From Arenibacter palladensis (GTDB lineage Bacteria > Bacteroidota > Bacteroidia > Flavobacteriales > Flavobacteriaceae): a stretch of 64,000 bases of DNA. A program made the position numbers and the translations under genes. Each line of letters starts with the position of its first letter. The first letter of the stretch is position 1. Shown one piece after another: positions 56,231 to 63,367 of the stretch. The notes under the pieces are model-generated. The model had not been told where the DNA came from, searched no databases, and worked only from the letters and a program-made list of their open reading frames with translations. The stretch is taken from positions 620,001 to 684,000 of the forward strand of contig NZ_FQUX01000001.1 in assembly GCF_900129275.1 (NCBI RefSeq), given 5' to 3'.

Positions 56231-56962
56231 TCAATCAGGTACCCCAAATTTTTCAAGGTCTTTGTTAATTTTCAATTTTATATTTGTATAGGCCTTGTTA
56301 TCAAATACTTCTAGCATTTTAAGAAGATTTTCATTTGATTTTATTTTGTTTTCGTTTTTAGCGGATAGCAGTTCATTTATAGCAGATCTTGTGTTGGAAT
56401 CGTTTTTATCAATGACCAAACTCAAGACGTCACCCAATGCAGTTTGATTGTATTTGTTGAAATCCAATCCCAAATAATGAAGGGCAAGGATTCTTTGTTT
56501 TAGTGATAGATCCGATTTACTAATTGGTGCTTTTACGGAAGGATTGATCTTCAATTCCTTTAACCAAATAGTATACTTGGCGAGTTCAATTGCTTGTAAT
56601 CTTACAGGTTTCACGCCTTCCAAATAACTGGCCATTTCAGTTTGGGTAAATTTGTCAGTTGCTTTGCTTTCTGGAAGTTGATGTTCGATTTCTTCATATA
56701 CATATCCTTCATAATAGTATTTGAAATAAGGAAAATAACCAGTGGGTGGGTAAATCCAGTGTGTATTGAAAACAGAATTAGGGACAATGTTGTTATTACT
56801 TAAAAAATCAACGATATCAGGTCTATAAATATTTTTGCCTTCTGTTTTAAAAAATTCATCAATTTGTTTTAATTCATCTTCAATTAGAAGAATCTTATTC
56901 TTGATTTTCTCATATCTAACATTGAATATCTCTTGTAATTCTCGGAGGTTTCTAACTTTCAT
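56231..56962 (-). CDS. Integrase-linked protein, unknown family
   Basis: 243 residues, Lys-rich and mostly helical, with a coiled start (LRELQEIFNVRYEKIKNKILLIEDELKQIDEFF) and LSLKQRILALHYLGLDFNKYN (about 150-170), a feature I associate with small Bacteroidota mobile-element proteins (RteC-like) but cannot place firmly. Its ATG shares one base with the integrase stop (TAATG), so the two are translationally coupled. It may regulate excision or transfer. Confidence 0.65.
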   Translation of the reverse strand: MKVRNLRELQEIFNVRYEKIKNKILLIEDELKQIDEFFKTEGKNIYRPDIVDFLSNNNIVPNSVFNTHWIYPPTGYFPYFKYYYEGYVYEEIEHQLPESKATDKFTQTEMASYLEGVKPVRLQAIELAKYTIWLKELKINPSVKAPISKSDLSLKQRILALHYLGLDFNKYNQTALGDVLSLVIDKNDSNTRSAINELLSAKNENKIKSNENLLKMLEVFDNKAYTNIKLKINKDLEKFGVPD

Positions 56963-58197
56963 TAGTTGAAAAATGGATGATTTAATAATTTATCTGCATT
57001 TTGTTCCTGTGTTACTCTGATGTACTGCATAAAGGAACGCTCTGTTTTATGTCCTGTTATCTTCATGATGGATATTGCGGGAATATCTGCCAAAAATAAA
57101 TTAGTAGCAAAACTCCTCCGTGCTGTGTGTGTTGTAACTAAGTTGAACTTCTTTACAGCTTCTTTTTTCATTACACCGCCTTTGGTAATGGTTGTTTCAA
57201 CTTCATCCTTTAATTGTGCCAAACTTGCGACATCTTTGAGGTATCTATTCATAACCTGATTAGTATACGCCGTAGGAAGAGTATTATTGTATTTTTTCAG
57301 GATGTTTTTTACCGTTTGATGAAGTGGAATAGAAACCCTTTCTCCTGTTTTTTGTGTTCTTATTTGGAGCATGGATTTATCTGAAATAATGTTTTCGGGT
57401 TTAATCTGTGTAAAATCTGAAAACCGCAATCCTGTATAACAGCCAACTAAAAATAAATCCCTTACTTTTTCTAATCTTGGGCTAGATGATAAGTCTATAT
57501 CTGCCATTGCTTTTAGTTCGTCTACATTTAAGTAAATAGTATCCGCTTCTTCCCTTAAGGTTTTAAATTTTCGTTTTTTGAATTCCAGATTTTCATTATA
57601 ACCTCTTTCGGTAGCTTCATTCATAAAAGATTTAATTGTCTTTATATGCTTGCCAACCGTATTGGCGGATAGATTCGAATCAACTGCCAAATACGAAGTA
57701 TATTGATTATAAAATTCTAGGTTGATAGATTCAAAATCTATACTCTTGTTTATCTTTTTTGCATACTCTTTTAAGTACTTGAAAGTGGTATTGTATACTT
57801 TAATTGTTCCTAATTTCTTGTTAAGTTTACTCTCTTCAATATAGCCCTCAATAAAATCAAAAAAGGTCTTTTTATTTGTTTGTAATATGTTACCAGATAA
57901 TTCAGCTTCAAGGGCTTTTTTTAAGATTTCGTTATTTGGTTGAATCCCGTCATTAAGTAATCTTCGATAAGCGGTATTAATACCATTTTGAAGTATATCC
58001 AATCTTGAATTGAATTCAGGATATTGAGGAAATTGTTTGCTTTCTTTTGCTCGTTGCCCAGTAGGATTCCAAAATTTGGGATTTATCTTTTCACCTGTGG
58101 AATACTTAAATCTTTTGTAGTTATAATAATAATTCAAATAGATTAAAGTTTCAGTCTTGGAATTAGGTTCTTTAAGTTTGAATTTTGCTTTTGCCAT
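56962..58197 (-). CDS. Island 2 tyrosine recombinase (integrase)
   Basis: 411 residues from the ATG at 58197. The arm-binding domain (about 1-90) is followed by the SAM-like domain (about 100-195) and the catalytic domain. Arg is in GCYTGLRFSDF (about 251), Lys in QKTGERVSI (about 286), HTARRSFATNLF (about 357) gives HxxR, the last His is in ITGHKTERSF (about 380), and the nucleophile is in MQYIRV. It belongs to a different subgroup from the island 1 integrase, consistent with different arm repeats. It lies left of att copy 3 and points inwards. Confidence 0.93.
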   Translation of the reverse strand: MAKAKFKLKEPNSKTETLIYLNYYYNYKRFKYSTGEKINPKFWNPTGQRAKESKQFPQYPEFNSRLDILQNGINTAYRRLLNDGIQPNNEILKKALEAELSGNILQTNKKTFFDFIEGYIEESKLNKKLGTIKVYNTTFKYLKEYAKKINKSIDFESINLEFYNQYTSYLAVDSNLSANTVGKHIKTIKSFMNEATERGYNENLEFKKRKFKTLREEADTIYLNVDELKAMADIDLSSSPRLEKVRDLFLVGCYTGLRFSDFTQIKPENIISDKSMLQIRTQKTGERVSIPLHQTVKNILKKYNNTLPTAYTNQVMNRYLKDVASLAQLKDEVETTITKGGVMKKEAVKKFNLVTTHTARRSFATNLFLADIPAISIMKITGHKTERSFMQYIRVTQEQNADKLLNHPFFN

Positions 58198-58226
58198 GGT
58201 GCTAATATATATCAAAAAATAAATAT

Positions 58227-58253
58227 AGGGGCGTAGACAGGGGCGGAATAATT
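58227..58253. repeat. Island 2 right arm-type repeat pair
   Basis: Two AGGGGCG units 12 bases apart, 24 of 27 bases identical to the block at 47070-47096 and in the same orientation, ending in GAATAATT. It lies 30-56 bases upstream of the integrase start. Confidence 0.72.
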
Positions 58254-58367
58254 TTAATTTGGTTTGTTTTTGGCTTGTAACGGATTATAATTAAATGTAC
58301 TGCTTATAGGGGTTAAAAGCCTAGTATACAATAAAATGTGATAAAATAGCATCAAAATATCGGGGGT

Positions 58368-58381
58368 CCAGGTGGGACCAC
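58368..58381 (+). repeat. att copy 3: 14-bp remnant of the tRNA end
   Basis: CCAGGTGGGACCAC is identical to the last 14 bases of the 43-bp att and is directly followed by a terminator hairpin, as at the other att copies. Confidence 0.8.
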
Positions 58382-58393
58382 ATCAAGCAGAAA

Positions 58394-58416
58394 ACCCACG
58401 CTCAGCGTGGGTTTTT
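58394..58416 (+). terminator. Terminator after att copy 3
   Basis: ACCCACGC-TCA-GCGTGGGT followed by T residues. It is the third version of an att-adjacent terminator in this array. Confidence 0.85.
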
Positions 58417-58470
58417 CATTTCCGGGAAGGAAGCTGGGCGTGCCCGAGGTTTCGACAGGTAAAGAAAAAA

Positions 58471-58497
58471 TGGTTCGCGAAAGCGAAGTGGGACAAC
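58471..58497 (+). repeat. Degenerate att copy (3b)
   Basis: TGGTTCG, eight divergent bases, then AAGTGGGACAAC: the T-loop and acceptor end of the tRNA are still recognisable. The flank ACATCAAAGATAAAACCC also resembles the flank ACATCAAGCAGAAAACCC after att copy 3, so this is a second, older copy of the same junction. Confidence 0.55.
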
Positions 58498-58587
58498 ATC
58501 AAAGATAAAACCCTTATTTAAGGGCGGTTGTTGTATTTGTGGAACAAATTTTCATGACCACTAACATGGGATTCACATTACTATATG

Positions 58588-59346
58588 TTAATTTTTATAA
58601 TATTTTTTGGGAATTGTTTCGGCCTTAGGCACATCTAACTCAACCAATTCTTTAATTTTTGCTTTAGCAGCGTGACTTAACCAACGGACAATTGCACTTT
58701 TACTTTTTAACTGATTATTGGCAATTAAAGTATTTACATCTTCCCCGTCCAAAAACCATCTTAAAGAAAAATGCCAAAAATTTGAACGCGTTGGGGTATG
58801 TATTACTTTACATTCTACCTCATATTTTTTTTCGTCCTTGGAGCCTAGACCTGTGAAGAAAGGTACCGTAAGACCGGATAATTTTTTTATAGGTAACGAC
58901 CAGCAATTATAATTGTTATTAATCTCAAATTCTACTGGAAAATGTGGTCTTCTTGTTTTTGAAATTAAATCCCAATATTCAGTAAGCCCACTGATTTGTC
59001 CATTTTTGGTTATTAAATAGCAAAAGTGATTCTTTTTAAATATCCCTAATAGGTTAGTAGACAAATCAATTATTTGACTTGTAGGATCACAAATATATAC
59101 TAAACTAATTCCTCCAAGATTGTCTGTTACTGGTATTGTTTCTAGATCATTGAATCGACGAATTAAGTATCTATCAGACAAATCACTTTCAATCAATTTA
59201 TAGTTGATTTTAGGCAATAGCTTTTCAGGATAGCGTGGTCTATTTATAATAGAAAAACCTTGTTTGAGATGGAGATTTAAATTCTTTAGTAAGTTTTTCC
59301 AAAATACTTGTAATTGTACCGGAAAATGATTTTGACTCGCCATCAT
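58588..59346 (-). CDS. Third gene of the TIGR04255-type operon, unknown
   Basis: 252 residues, no recognised family. It begins with MMASQNHFPVQ and has blocks such as GISLVYICDPTSQIIDLSTN, FCYLITKNGQISGLTEYWDLI, and KLSGLTVPFFTGLG. A helical end AIVRWLSHAAKAKIKELVELD follows. Its first 107 bases overlap the end of the preceding gene in another frame, which is unusually long; the two may instead be one gene split by a one-base change in a T5 run near 59246. Product likely cytosolic. Confidence 0.55.
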   Translation of the reverse strand: MMASQNHFPVQLQVFWKNLLKNLNLHLKQGFSIINRPRYPEKLLPKINYKLIESDLSDRYLIRRFNDLETIPVTDNLGGISLVYICDPTSQIIDLSTNLLGIFKKNHFCYLITKNGQISGLTEYWDLISKTRRPHFPVEFEINNNYNCWSLPIKKLSGLTVPFFTGLGSKDEKKYEVECKVIHTPTRSNFWHFSLRWFLDGEDVNTLIANNQLKSKSAIVRWLSHAAKAKIKELVELDVPKAETIPKKYYKN

Positions 59347-59839
59347 ATGTTGTGATTGTTAACATAGCATTCTCAGTATCTTCTTCATCTACTAGGAAAA
59401 ATTCCAAATATGCTTTATGGCCATTTTTAAATATGGAGTAAAAAATACTAAGATCATAAGTTAATTCAACATTCAATTTTTCAGGGGAAATTGATAAAAC
59501 TTCCTGAATTGTTTTGTTAAAATAGAACATCAGATAATCTTTATTGAAATCGTGCTGTTCATAAAATGGCAAATAGTGCTTTAATTGGTTTTTAAAGGTT
59601 TCTCTCGACTGTATATTAATTCTATCTCTATCGTATTCTTTTGAATCCCATAAATTAAAGTAACTTGTTGATGCTCTACTCCTGTTTTTATTATAGTGAT
59701 GTATTATTATTTTTCTTCCAAATTTATTATTGTTAACAAAATCACCATGGAAATCTGATGATTGTTCTTGAGATGGATTTAGAGCATAACAATAATCTGT
59801 GTTGCTTGAAAATTCTTGTAAATTCAAAACACTATTCAT
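59240..59839 (-). CDS. Second gene of the TIGR04255-type operon, unknown
   Basis: 199 residues with NLWDSKEYDRDRINIQSRETF (about 64-84), a predicted beta-rich centre (LNVELTYDLSIFYSIFKNGHKAYLEFFLVDEED) and a helical end. No family is recognised. It starts within the last 8 bases of the TIGR04255-type gene, so the two are co-translated. It overlaps the next gene by 107 bases. Its constant position behind a TIGR04255 protein suggests a partner in the same complex. Confidence 0.6.
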   Translation of the reverse strand: MNSVLNLQEFSSNTDYCYALNPSQEQSSDFHGDFVNNNKFGRKIIIHHYNKNRSRASTSYFNLWDSKEYDRDRINIQSRETFKNQLKHYLPFYEQHDFNKDYLMFYFNKTIQEVLSISPEKLNVELTYDLSIFYSIFKNGHKAYLEFFLVDEEDTENAMLTITTYDGESKSFSGTITSILEKLTKEFKSPSQTRFFYYK

Positions 59840-60578
59840 TTGAAGTTATTTTTAAATTGCTTAAATGTTCTTTTTTCAATAATCTATTGAAAAATAATAT
59901 TTTTTCAACATTATGCGCTTCATCAATTATTTGTAAAACCTCATCTAAATTTTTCAAGTCTAGATTTTGTTGAATTACATCTATGTCGACATAGCTAACA
60001 GGTATAACAGTTTTATCCTCTGATACTTTTTTGGTGCCAGCAGTTTTAATTAAAGTTAATATAACTAAATGATTCTGAAAATTAAACTCGGTTTTAATAT
60101 TTACTAAATGTGAGGTAGCATCAGGAATTCCAAATTTGAATTCCAAATTTACAATATCTTCAATTTTTTGATCAAGATATTCATTTATATATCTTAATCC
60201 GATTCTATTTACCGAAGCAAAAATTTGAGCTTCATATATTATCTCTAAAACCTCTCTAATTTTTGAGAAATATGTCGGCCATAATGGATATGCATTCAAA
60301 CAATTAAAAATAATAGTGCCCGGATTTAATTTTATAGTTATTACATTGTCATGTAAAATAGTTTCGCTTTGTTCAATTTGAATTTGGGATTCATTATTAA
60401 TTGGGAACTTAAAGCTTCCACTATTGGGGTTTTGATTAACTAATTGAAAAGTATTTTTTAATTTGTCAAAAACAACTCCTACTACCAGAGGGAAAGGCAT
60501 TTTAGATTCATATCGAATTTCGACAACTGAATCTTTAATGTTGTCAGGTTCAATTTTAGTTATGTGGGCCATTGACAC
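59832..60578 (-). CDS. TIGR04255-family protein
   Basis: 248 residues. It shows the arrangement of the sporadically distributed TIGR04255 family: a start IKDSVVEIRYESKMPFPLVVG, a middle with NRIGLRYINEYLDQ (about 123-136), and an end with DEVLQIIDEAHNVEKILFFNRLL. The function of this family is not established. An ATG at 60572 (second Met) is an alternative start. It is the first gene of a leftward three-gene operon that fills segment 3, which makes it a candidate module for a sensor or defence function. Confidence 0.75.
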   Translation of the reverse strand: MSMAHITKIEPDNIKDSVVEIRYESKMPFPLVVGVVFDKLKNTFQLVNQNPNSGSFKFPINNESQIQIEQSETILHDNVITIKLNPGTIIFNCLNAYPLWPTYFSKIREVLEIIYEAQIFASVNRIGLRYINEYLDQKIEDIVNLEFKFGIPDATSHLVNIKTEFNFQNHLVILTLIKTAGTKKVSEDKTVIPVSYVDIDVIQQNLDLKNLDEVLQIIDEAHNVEKILFFNRLLKKEHLSNLKITSNE

Positions 60579-60815
60579 TATATATTGTTAAGCACTATTT
60601 ATTGTACTAAACGGAGAAATAGAACTATATTATACAATGTTATTAATTAGTTTTAACAAAAGCAATGGTTTAATGAAAACTTTAGCAAAACTAATTTTAT
60701 AATTTAAGCTTAAATTTGGTAAGGAGTGGAATATATTTTTGATTTCAATTTTTTTGAAAATAGTTACATAAATTGGCAGTTTTCGATCTCCCAGTCCACG
60801 AGCACTGCGAGCTAA

Positions 60816-60830
60816 CCCAAGTGGGACCAC
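60816..60830 (+). repeat. att copy 4: degenerate tRNA end
   Basis: CCCAAGTGGGACCAC matches 14 of 15 bases of the tRNA end. The following 55 bases closely match those after att copy 2 (47015-47070), so this is a genuine junction and not a chance match. Confidence 0.8.
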
Positions 60831-60893
60831 GGAAAACGGTTGATAAGCCCTGTAAACACTACGTTTACGGGGCTTTATTCTTTCTAGGGGACG
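60831..60893. repeat. Copy of the island 2 left end
   Basis: Closely similar to 47015-47075, including AAAACGGTTGATAAGCCCTG and the terminator. Divergence begins in the arm-like repeats, which are of another type here. Confidence 0.8.
60847..60878 (+). terminator. Terminator at the left end of segment 4
   Basis: GCCCTGTAAAC-ACTAC-GTTTACGGGGC followed by T-rich sequence, one base different in the loop from the island 2 copy. Confidence 0.8.
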
Positions 60894-60906
60894 AATCTTG
60901 GGACGA
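60888..60906. repeat. Third type of arm-like repeat pair
   Basis: Two GGGACGA units 12 bases apart, in the position where islands 1 and 2 carry their own arm repeats. No second copy and no matching integrase is seen to the right within the window. Confidence 0.55.
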
Positions 60907-61096
60907 AAATGCTTAAATTGGTTTTGTGTTTTACAGATTCGCGTTATGAGTAAAATCCCTATCCTAATAGTTCAAATTAAGATACTTTAATTTCCATAAT
61001 GGAATTTCTTATCTGGTATTCATTATCTTAGTTTTTATAAATGGGATATCATCAATGATGCTATCCAATTGTTGGCAGCAATTAAAAAATCCAATA

Positions 61097-62026
61097 ATGA
61101 AAAGAGCATTGAGTATTAAAATATTATCTCTTGTAATTGTTTCTAGCTTATTTTTTAGTTGTCAGTCCAATCACAATAAAACTAAATTGACCGAAAAGGC
61201 TATTGAAGAAGTAAAAACGCTAAATCCAGAAGAAAAAGAATTAAAAGCCCTTGTAGAAAAGCTATTGTTTGCTGTAGGTAATTCTGATTGGCAGACTTTG
61301 GAATCCATCGTTTCAAAAAAGGCAAACTTGGCAAGTGCAATAGTTAGAGATGAAGTCTCTAAAAATTCCGTCATCACAATTGGCGAATATTTTGAATCTC
61401 AAAAAAAACGAGAACGGCAACCCTTTTACGAACCCGTGAATGAATACAAATTTCTTATAAACAAGAGTCAAATTGCTTTTATTTGGGCTGATGCTACGCT
61501 ACATAAATTTGGCGTCCCACGGACAAATAACGTAGACAATTTCACCTTAATCAAGGAAGATGGTGAATGGAAATTCATTAATATCTCATTCACTAATACG
61601 GCTTTACCAGAAGAACTACAAAAATTTGATATAGAGGTTTTTGCCAAGAGTTATGCACAAGTTTGGTGCAGCCAAAGACCCAATTTTGTATCGTCCTTTT
61701 TTGCTGAAGAAGGAGTTCTACAGATAAATGAAGGGGAACCAGCAGTAGGTACTGAAGCAATAACAAATGTTGCGAAAGGATTTATGAACACTTTTCCGGA
61801 TATGGTTGTTTCAATGGATAGTCTAATTACTAAATCGGACAAAACACGATTCTATTGGACCCTGACTGGAACAAATGACGTACCAAATGGAACTGGTAAG
61901 AAAGTTAAAATTAGTGGATTTGAAGAATGGACATTAAATGATGATGGATTAATCCAAGAATCAAAAGGTTATTTTGACAACAAAGAATATAAGCGTCAAC
62001 TTGAATTTGGAACTCACAAAAAATAA
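61097..62026 (+). CDS. Lipoprotein with two NTF2/SnoaL-like domains
   Basis: 309 residues from the ATG at 61097. A lipoprotein signal (SSLFFSCQ) is followed by a region with LVEKLLFAVGNSDWQTLESIV (about 53-73), which looks like a DUF4440/NTF2-type half, and a clear SnoaL-like domain (about 190-305, AKSYAQVWCSQRPNFVSSFFAEEGVL, TGTNDVPNGTGKKVKISGFEEW). Such domains bind small ligands or act as hydrolases/isomerases. It is flanked by the inverted pair TGTTGGCAG (61070-61078) and CTGCCAACA (62030-62038), a cassette-like setting. The longer frame from 61055 is less likely because the signal would be buried. Confidence 0.75.
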   Translation: MKRALSIKILSLVIVSSLFFSCQSNHNKTKLTEKAIEEVKTLNPEEKELKALVEKLLFAVGNSDWQTLESIVSKKANLASAIVRDEVSKNSVITIGEYFESQKKRERQPFYEPVNEYKFLINKSQIAFIWADATLHKFGVPRTNNVDNFTLIKEDGEWKFINISFTNTALPEELQKFDIEVFAKSYAQVWCSQRPNFVSSFFAEEGVLQINEGEPAVGTEAITNVAKGFMNTFPDMVVSMDSLITKSDKTRFYWTLTGTNDVPNGTGKKVKISGFEEWTLNDDGLIQESKGYFDNKEYKRQLEFGTHKK

Positions 62027-62204
62027 CAACTGCCAACACTGTAAATAAAAAATTGCTGGTGTTGTGCTAAAACAAAGGTCGTTGTACGTTTGCTACGTCT
62101 GATTTTACTTAACGCCAAATGGCGTCACAAGTCGGAAAATCCTCGCATGCAAACCCGGAACTTTCCTTATACAAACACGTTACCCACTATTTAAAAAATG
62201 ATAA
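62027..62204. repeat. Cassette-like non-coding spacer with inverted repeats
   Basis: 178 bases with nested repeats: CTGCCAACA near the start, GCTGGTGTTGTGC at about 62054, AACGCCAAATGGCGT (62111-62125) and GTTACCCAC (62178-62186). The last is the inverse of GTGGGTAAC at 62988-62996, behind the next gene. This arrangement is like that around single-gene cassettes in flavobacterial genomes, but I cannot show an attC fold. Confidence 0.5.
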
Positions 62205-62984
62205 ATGGGAATATTTGACATATTTAAAAAAAAGAAAACCGCCTCTACGTTTCCAGAAAATGAGCTGGAAAAAACACTAATGCAGGCAACAACCGATGCT
62301 TCAGCAAGACATGAATTCTATCTAAAACTATTGTGGAATGAGCTAATCGTGTTAACCATTGGTCACGATAATTCTCAAGAAGGATATAGAACTTTAGAAA
62401 AAGATACTAAAATTCAATTTGTAACATTCGAAAATGGTAAAATTCCCGTATTTACGTCAACAAATAGAATTTTTGACAAAGGAGTAATTAATGAAGAGGT
62501 GCCATTTATTGCTTTGAAGGGTCAGAGTTTGTTCAGTTTAACTAAAGGAGCAACATTTATCCTCAATCCATATTCCGACTACGGTAAGGAACTGGTCCCA
62601 AATGAAATTGAAAACTTGTTAGATGGATCAATTTTTGACCAAAACAATGAAATGACGATAGAAAAAGAAACAGAAGTACAAATTGGTCAACCAGCAAATT
62701 ATCCTACTGACTTTGTAAACGCTTTAAAAATATTATTCAAGAGGAAAGACACAATTAAGGCGGCTTATTTAGCTTCAATAAAAATGGATAAAACTGAGGA
62801 ACTACCTCATCTAATCATAGCTATTGACATTGAAGATGATATGTCATCAATTACAAATGAGGCTGGACCACTTGCCGAAAAGTTCATGAAAAATGAAATA
62901 GTTGACTTTATTCAAATTGACAACAAAGGTGGCATTTCAGACTACTTCATAGGTAAAACAATACCTTTTTATAAAAGAAATTAA
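62205..62984 (+). CDS. SseB-like protein
   Basis: 259 residues. The opening MGIFDIFKKKKTASTFPENELEKTLMQA and the block TKIQFVTFENGKIPVFTSTNRIF (about 67-89), followed by FSLTKGATFILNPYSDYGKELV (about 108-129), match the SseB N-terminal domain; the last 100 residues resemble the SseB C-terminal domain. Family members are often carried on mobile DNA and have no proven role. The gene is flanked by GTTACCCAC and GTGGGTAAC, and has its own spacer on each side. Confidence 0.8.
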   Translation: MGIFDIFKKKKTASTFPENELEKTLMQATTDASARHEFYLKLLWNELIVLTIGHDNSQEGYRTLEKDTKIQFVTFENGKIPVFTSTNRIFDKGVINEEVPFIALKGQSLFSLTKGATFILNPYSDYGKELVPNEIENLLDGSIFDQNNEMTIEKETEVQIGQPANYPTDFVNALKILFKRKDTIKAAYLASIKMDKTEELPHLIIAIDIEDDMSSITNEAGPLAEKFMKNEIVDFIQIDNKGGISDYFIGKTIPFYKRN

Positions 62985-63367
62985 ACTGTGGGTAACAATG
63001 GCTCCTATGAAAAGCACTAGGCCATCACCATAATTATTAGAAACTTAAGGTTAATATTTTATTTTTTTCAATCTATAATATTGATTTTGGGGCGTTGAAT
63101 TGTTGGTAACCTTTTTCTGCTGTTTGCTTGGTTGTCTATACTTCAGCACCATATATAACTTGCTCCGCGCCTGCCAGCAGGCATGCAGGCCCTATATAAT
63201 CGATCCTAGATTAAAATTAAAAAAATCGTATTTCAATGCGCCTGCGATTTGTGAAAAGGGGGTCCTTTGAATAAATTAGGCTTTATGACCCAACACATTT
63301 ATATTTGCTTATATCCTGTAACAAAAGGTATTGGATGCCAGTATTCTGCAAAGATGTAACCAAAGGA
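62985..63367. other. Gap between the SseB-like gene and the propeller gene
   Basis: 383 bases with no gene. It contains GTGGGTAAC (62988-62996) and a GC-rich palindromic stretch GCCTGCCAGCAGGCATGCAGG at about 63170-63190, a repeat type common in flavobacterial genomes. The promoter of the propeller gene is presumably near 63300-63365. The right limit of segment 4 probably lies in this gap. Confidence 0.45.

Larger units (their letters stand above)
47015..58381. mobile_element. Integrated island 2, defence-like (about 11.4 kb)
   Basis: Lies between att copy 2 and a 14-bp remnant of the tRNA end. It has its own integrase at the right end pointing inwards, an excisionase-type gene, and paired arm-like repeats near both ends that differ from those of island 1. 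Cargo is restriction-modification, an HNH nuclease, an unknown gene and a PHP-ATPase. It is markedly AT-rich compared with the chromosome. Confidence 0.85.
58216..58587. promoter_or_regulatory. Junction region between island 2 and segment 3
   Basis: Contains the right arm-type repeat of island 2, the short att copy 3, a terminator, and a degenerate second att-like copy. No gene is visible. The integrase promoter overlaps the arm repeat. Confidence 0.6.
58382..60830. mobile_element. Segment 3: att-bounded cargo without an integrase (about 2.4 kb)
   Basis: Bounded by short att remnants and holding a single leftward three-gene operon. There are no recombinase or transfer genes. It is either the remains of a third island or a cargo unit moved in trans by an integrase of the array. 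Confidence 0.6.
60579..61096. promoter_or_regulatory. Junction region between segment 3 and segment 4
   Basis: About 520 AT-rich bases. The promoter of the leftward operon lies near 60580-60640. Att copy 4, a terminator and an arm-like repeat follow at 60816-60906. TGTTGGCAG at 61070-61078 is the left half of an inverted pair described with the NTF2-like gene. No other gene is supported. Confidence 0.5.

Noticed and set aside
36819-58381. Conjugative element (ICE)
   Set aside because: No relaxase, coupling protein or Tra genes are recognisable, so I describe the units as islands or satellites and not ICEs.
60630-60830. Minus-strand 66-residue frame ending the segment 3 gap
   Set aside because: It begins in the att remnant and reads through non-coding AT-rich DNA without family support.
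47015-60893. CRISPR array
   Set aside because: No regularly spaced repeats of 25-40 bases with unique spacers were seen; the repeats are att and arm-like blocks.
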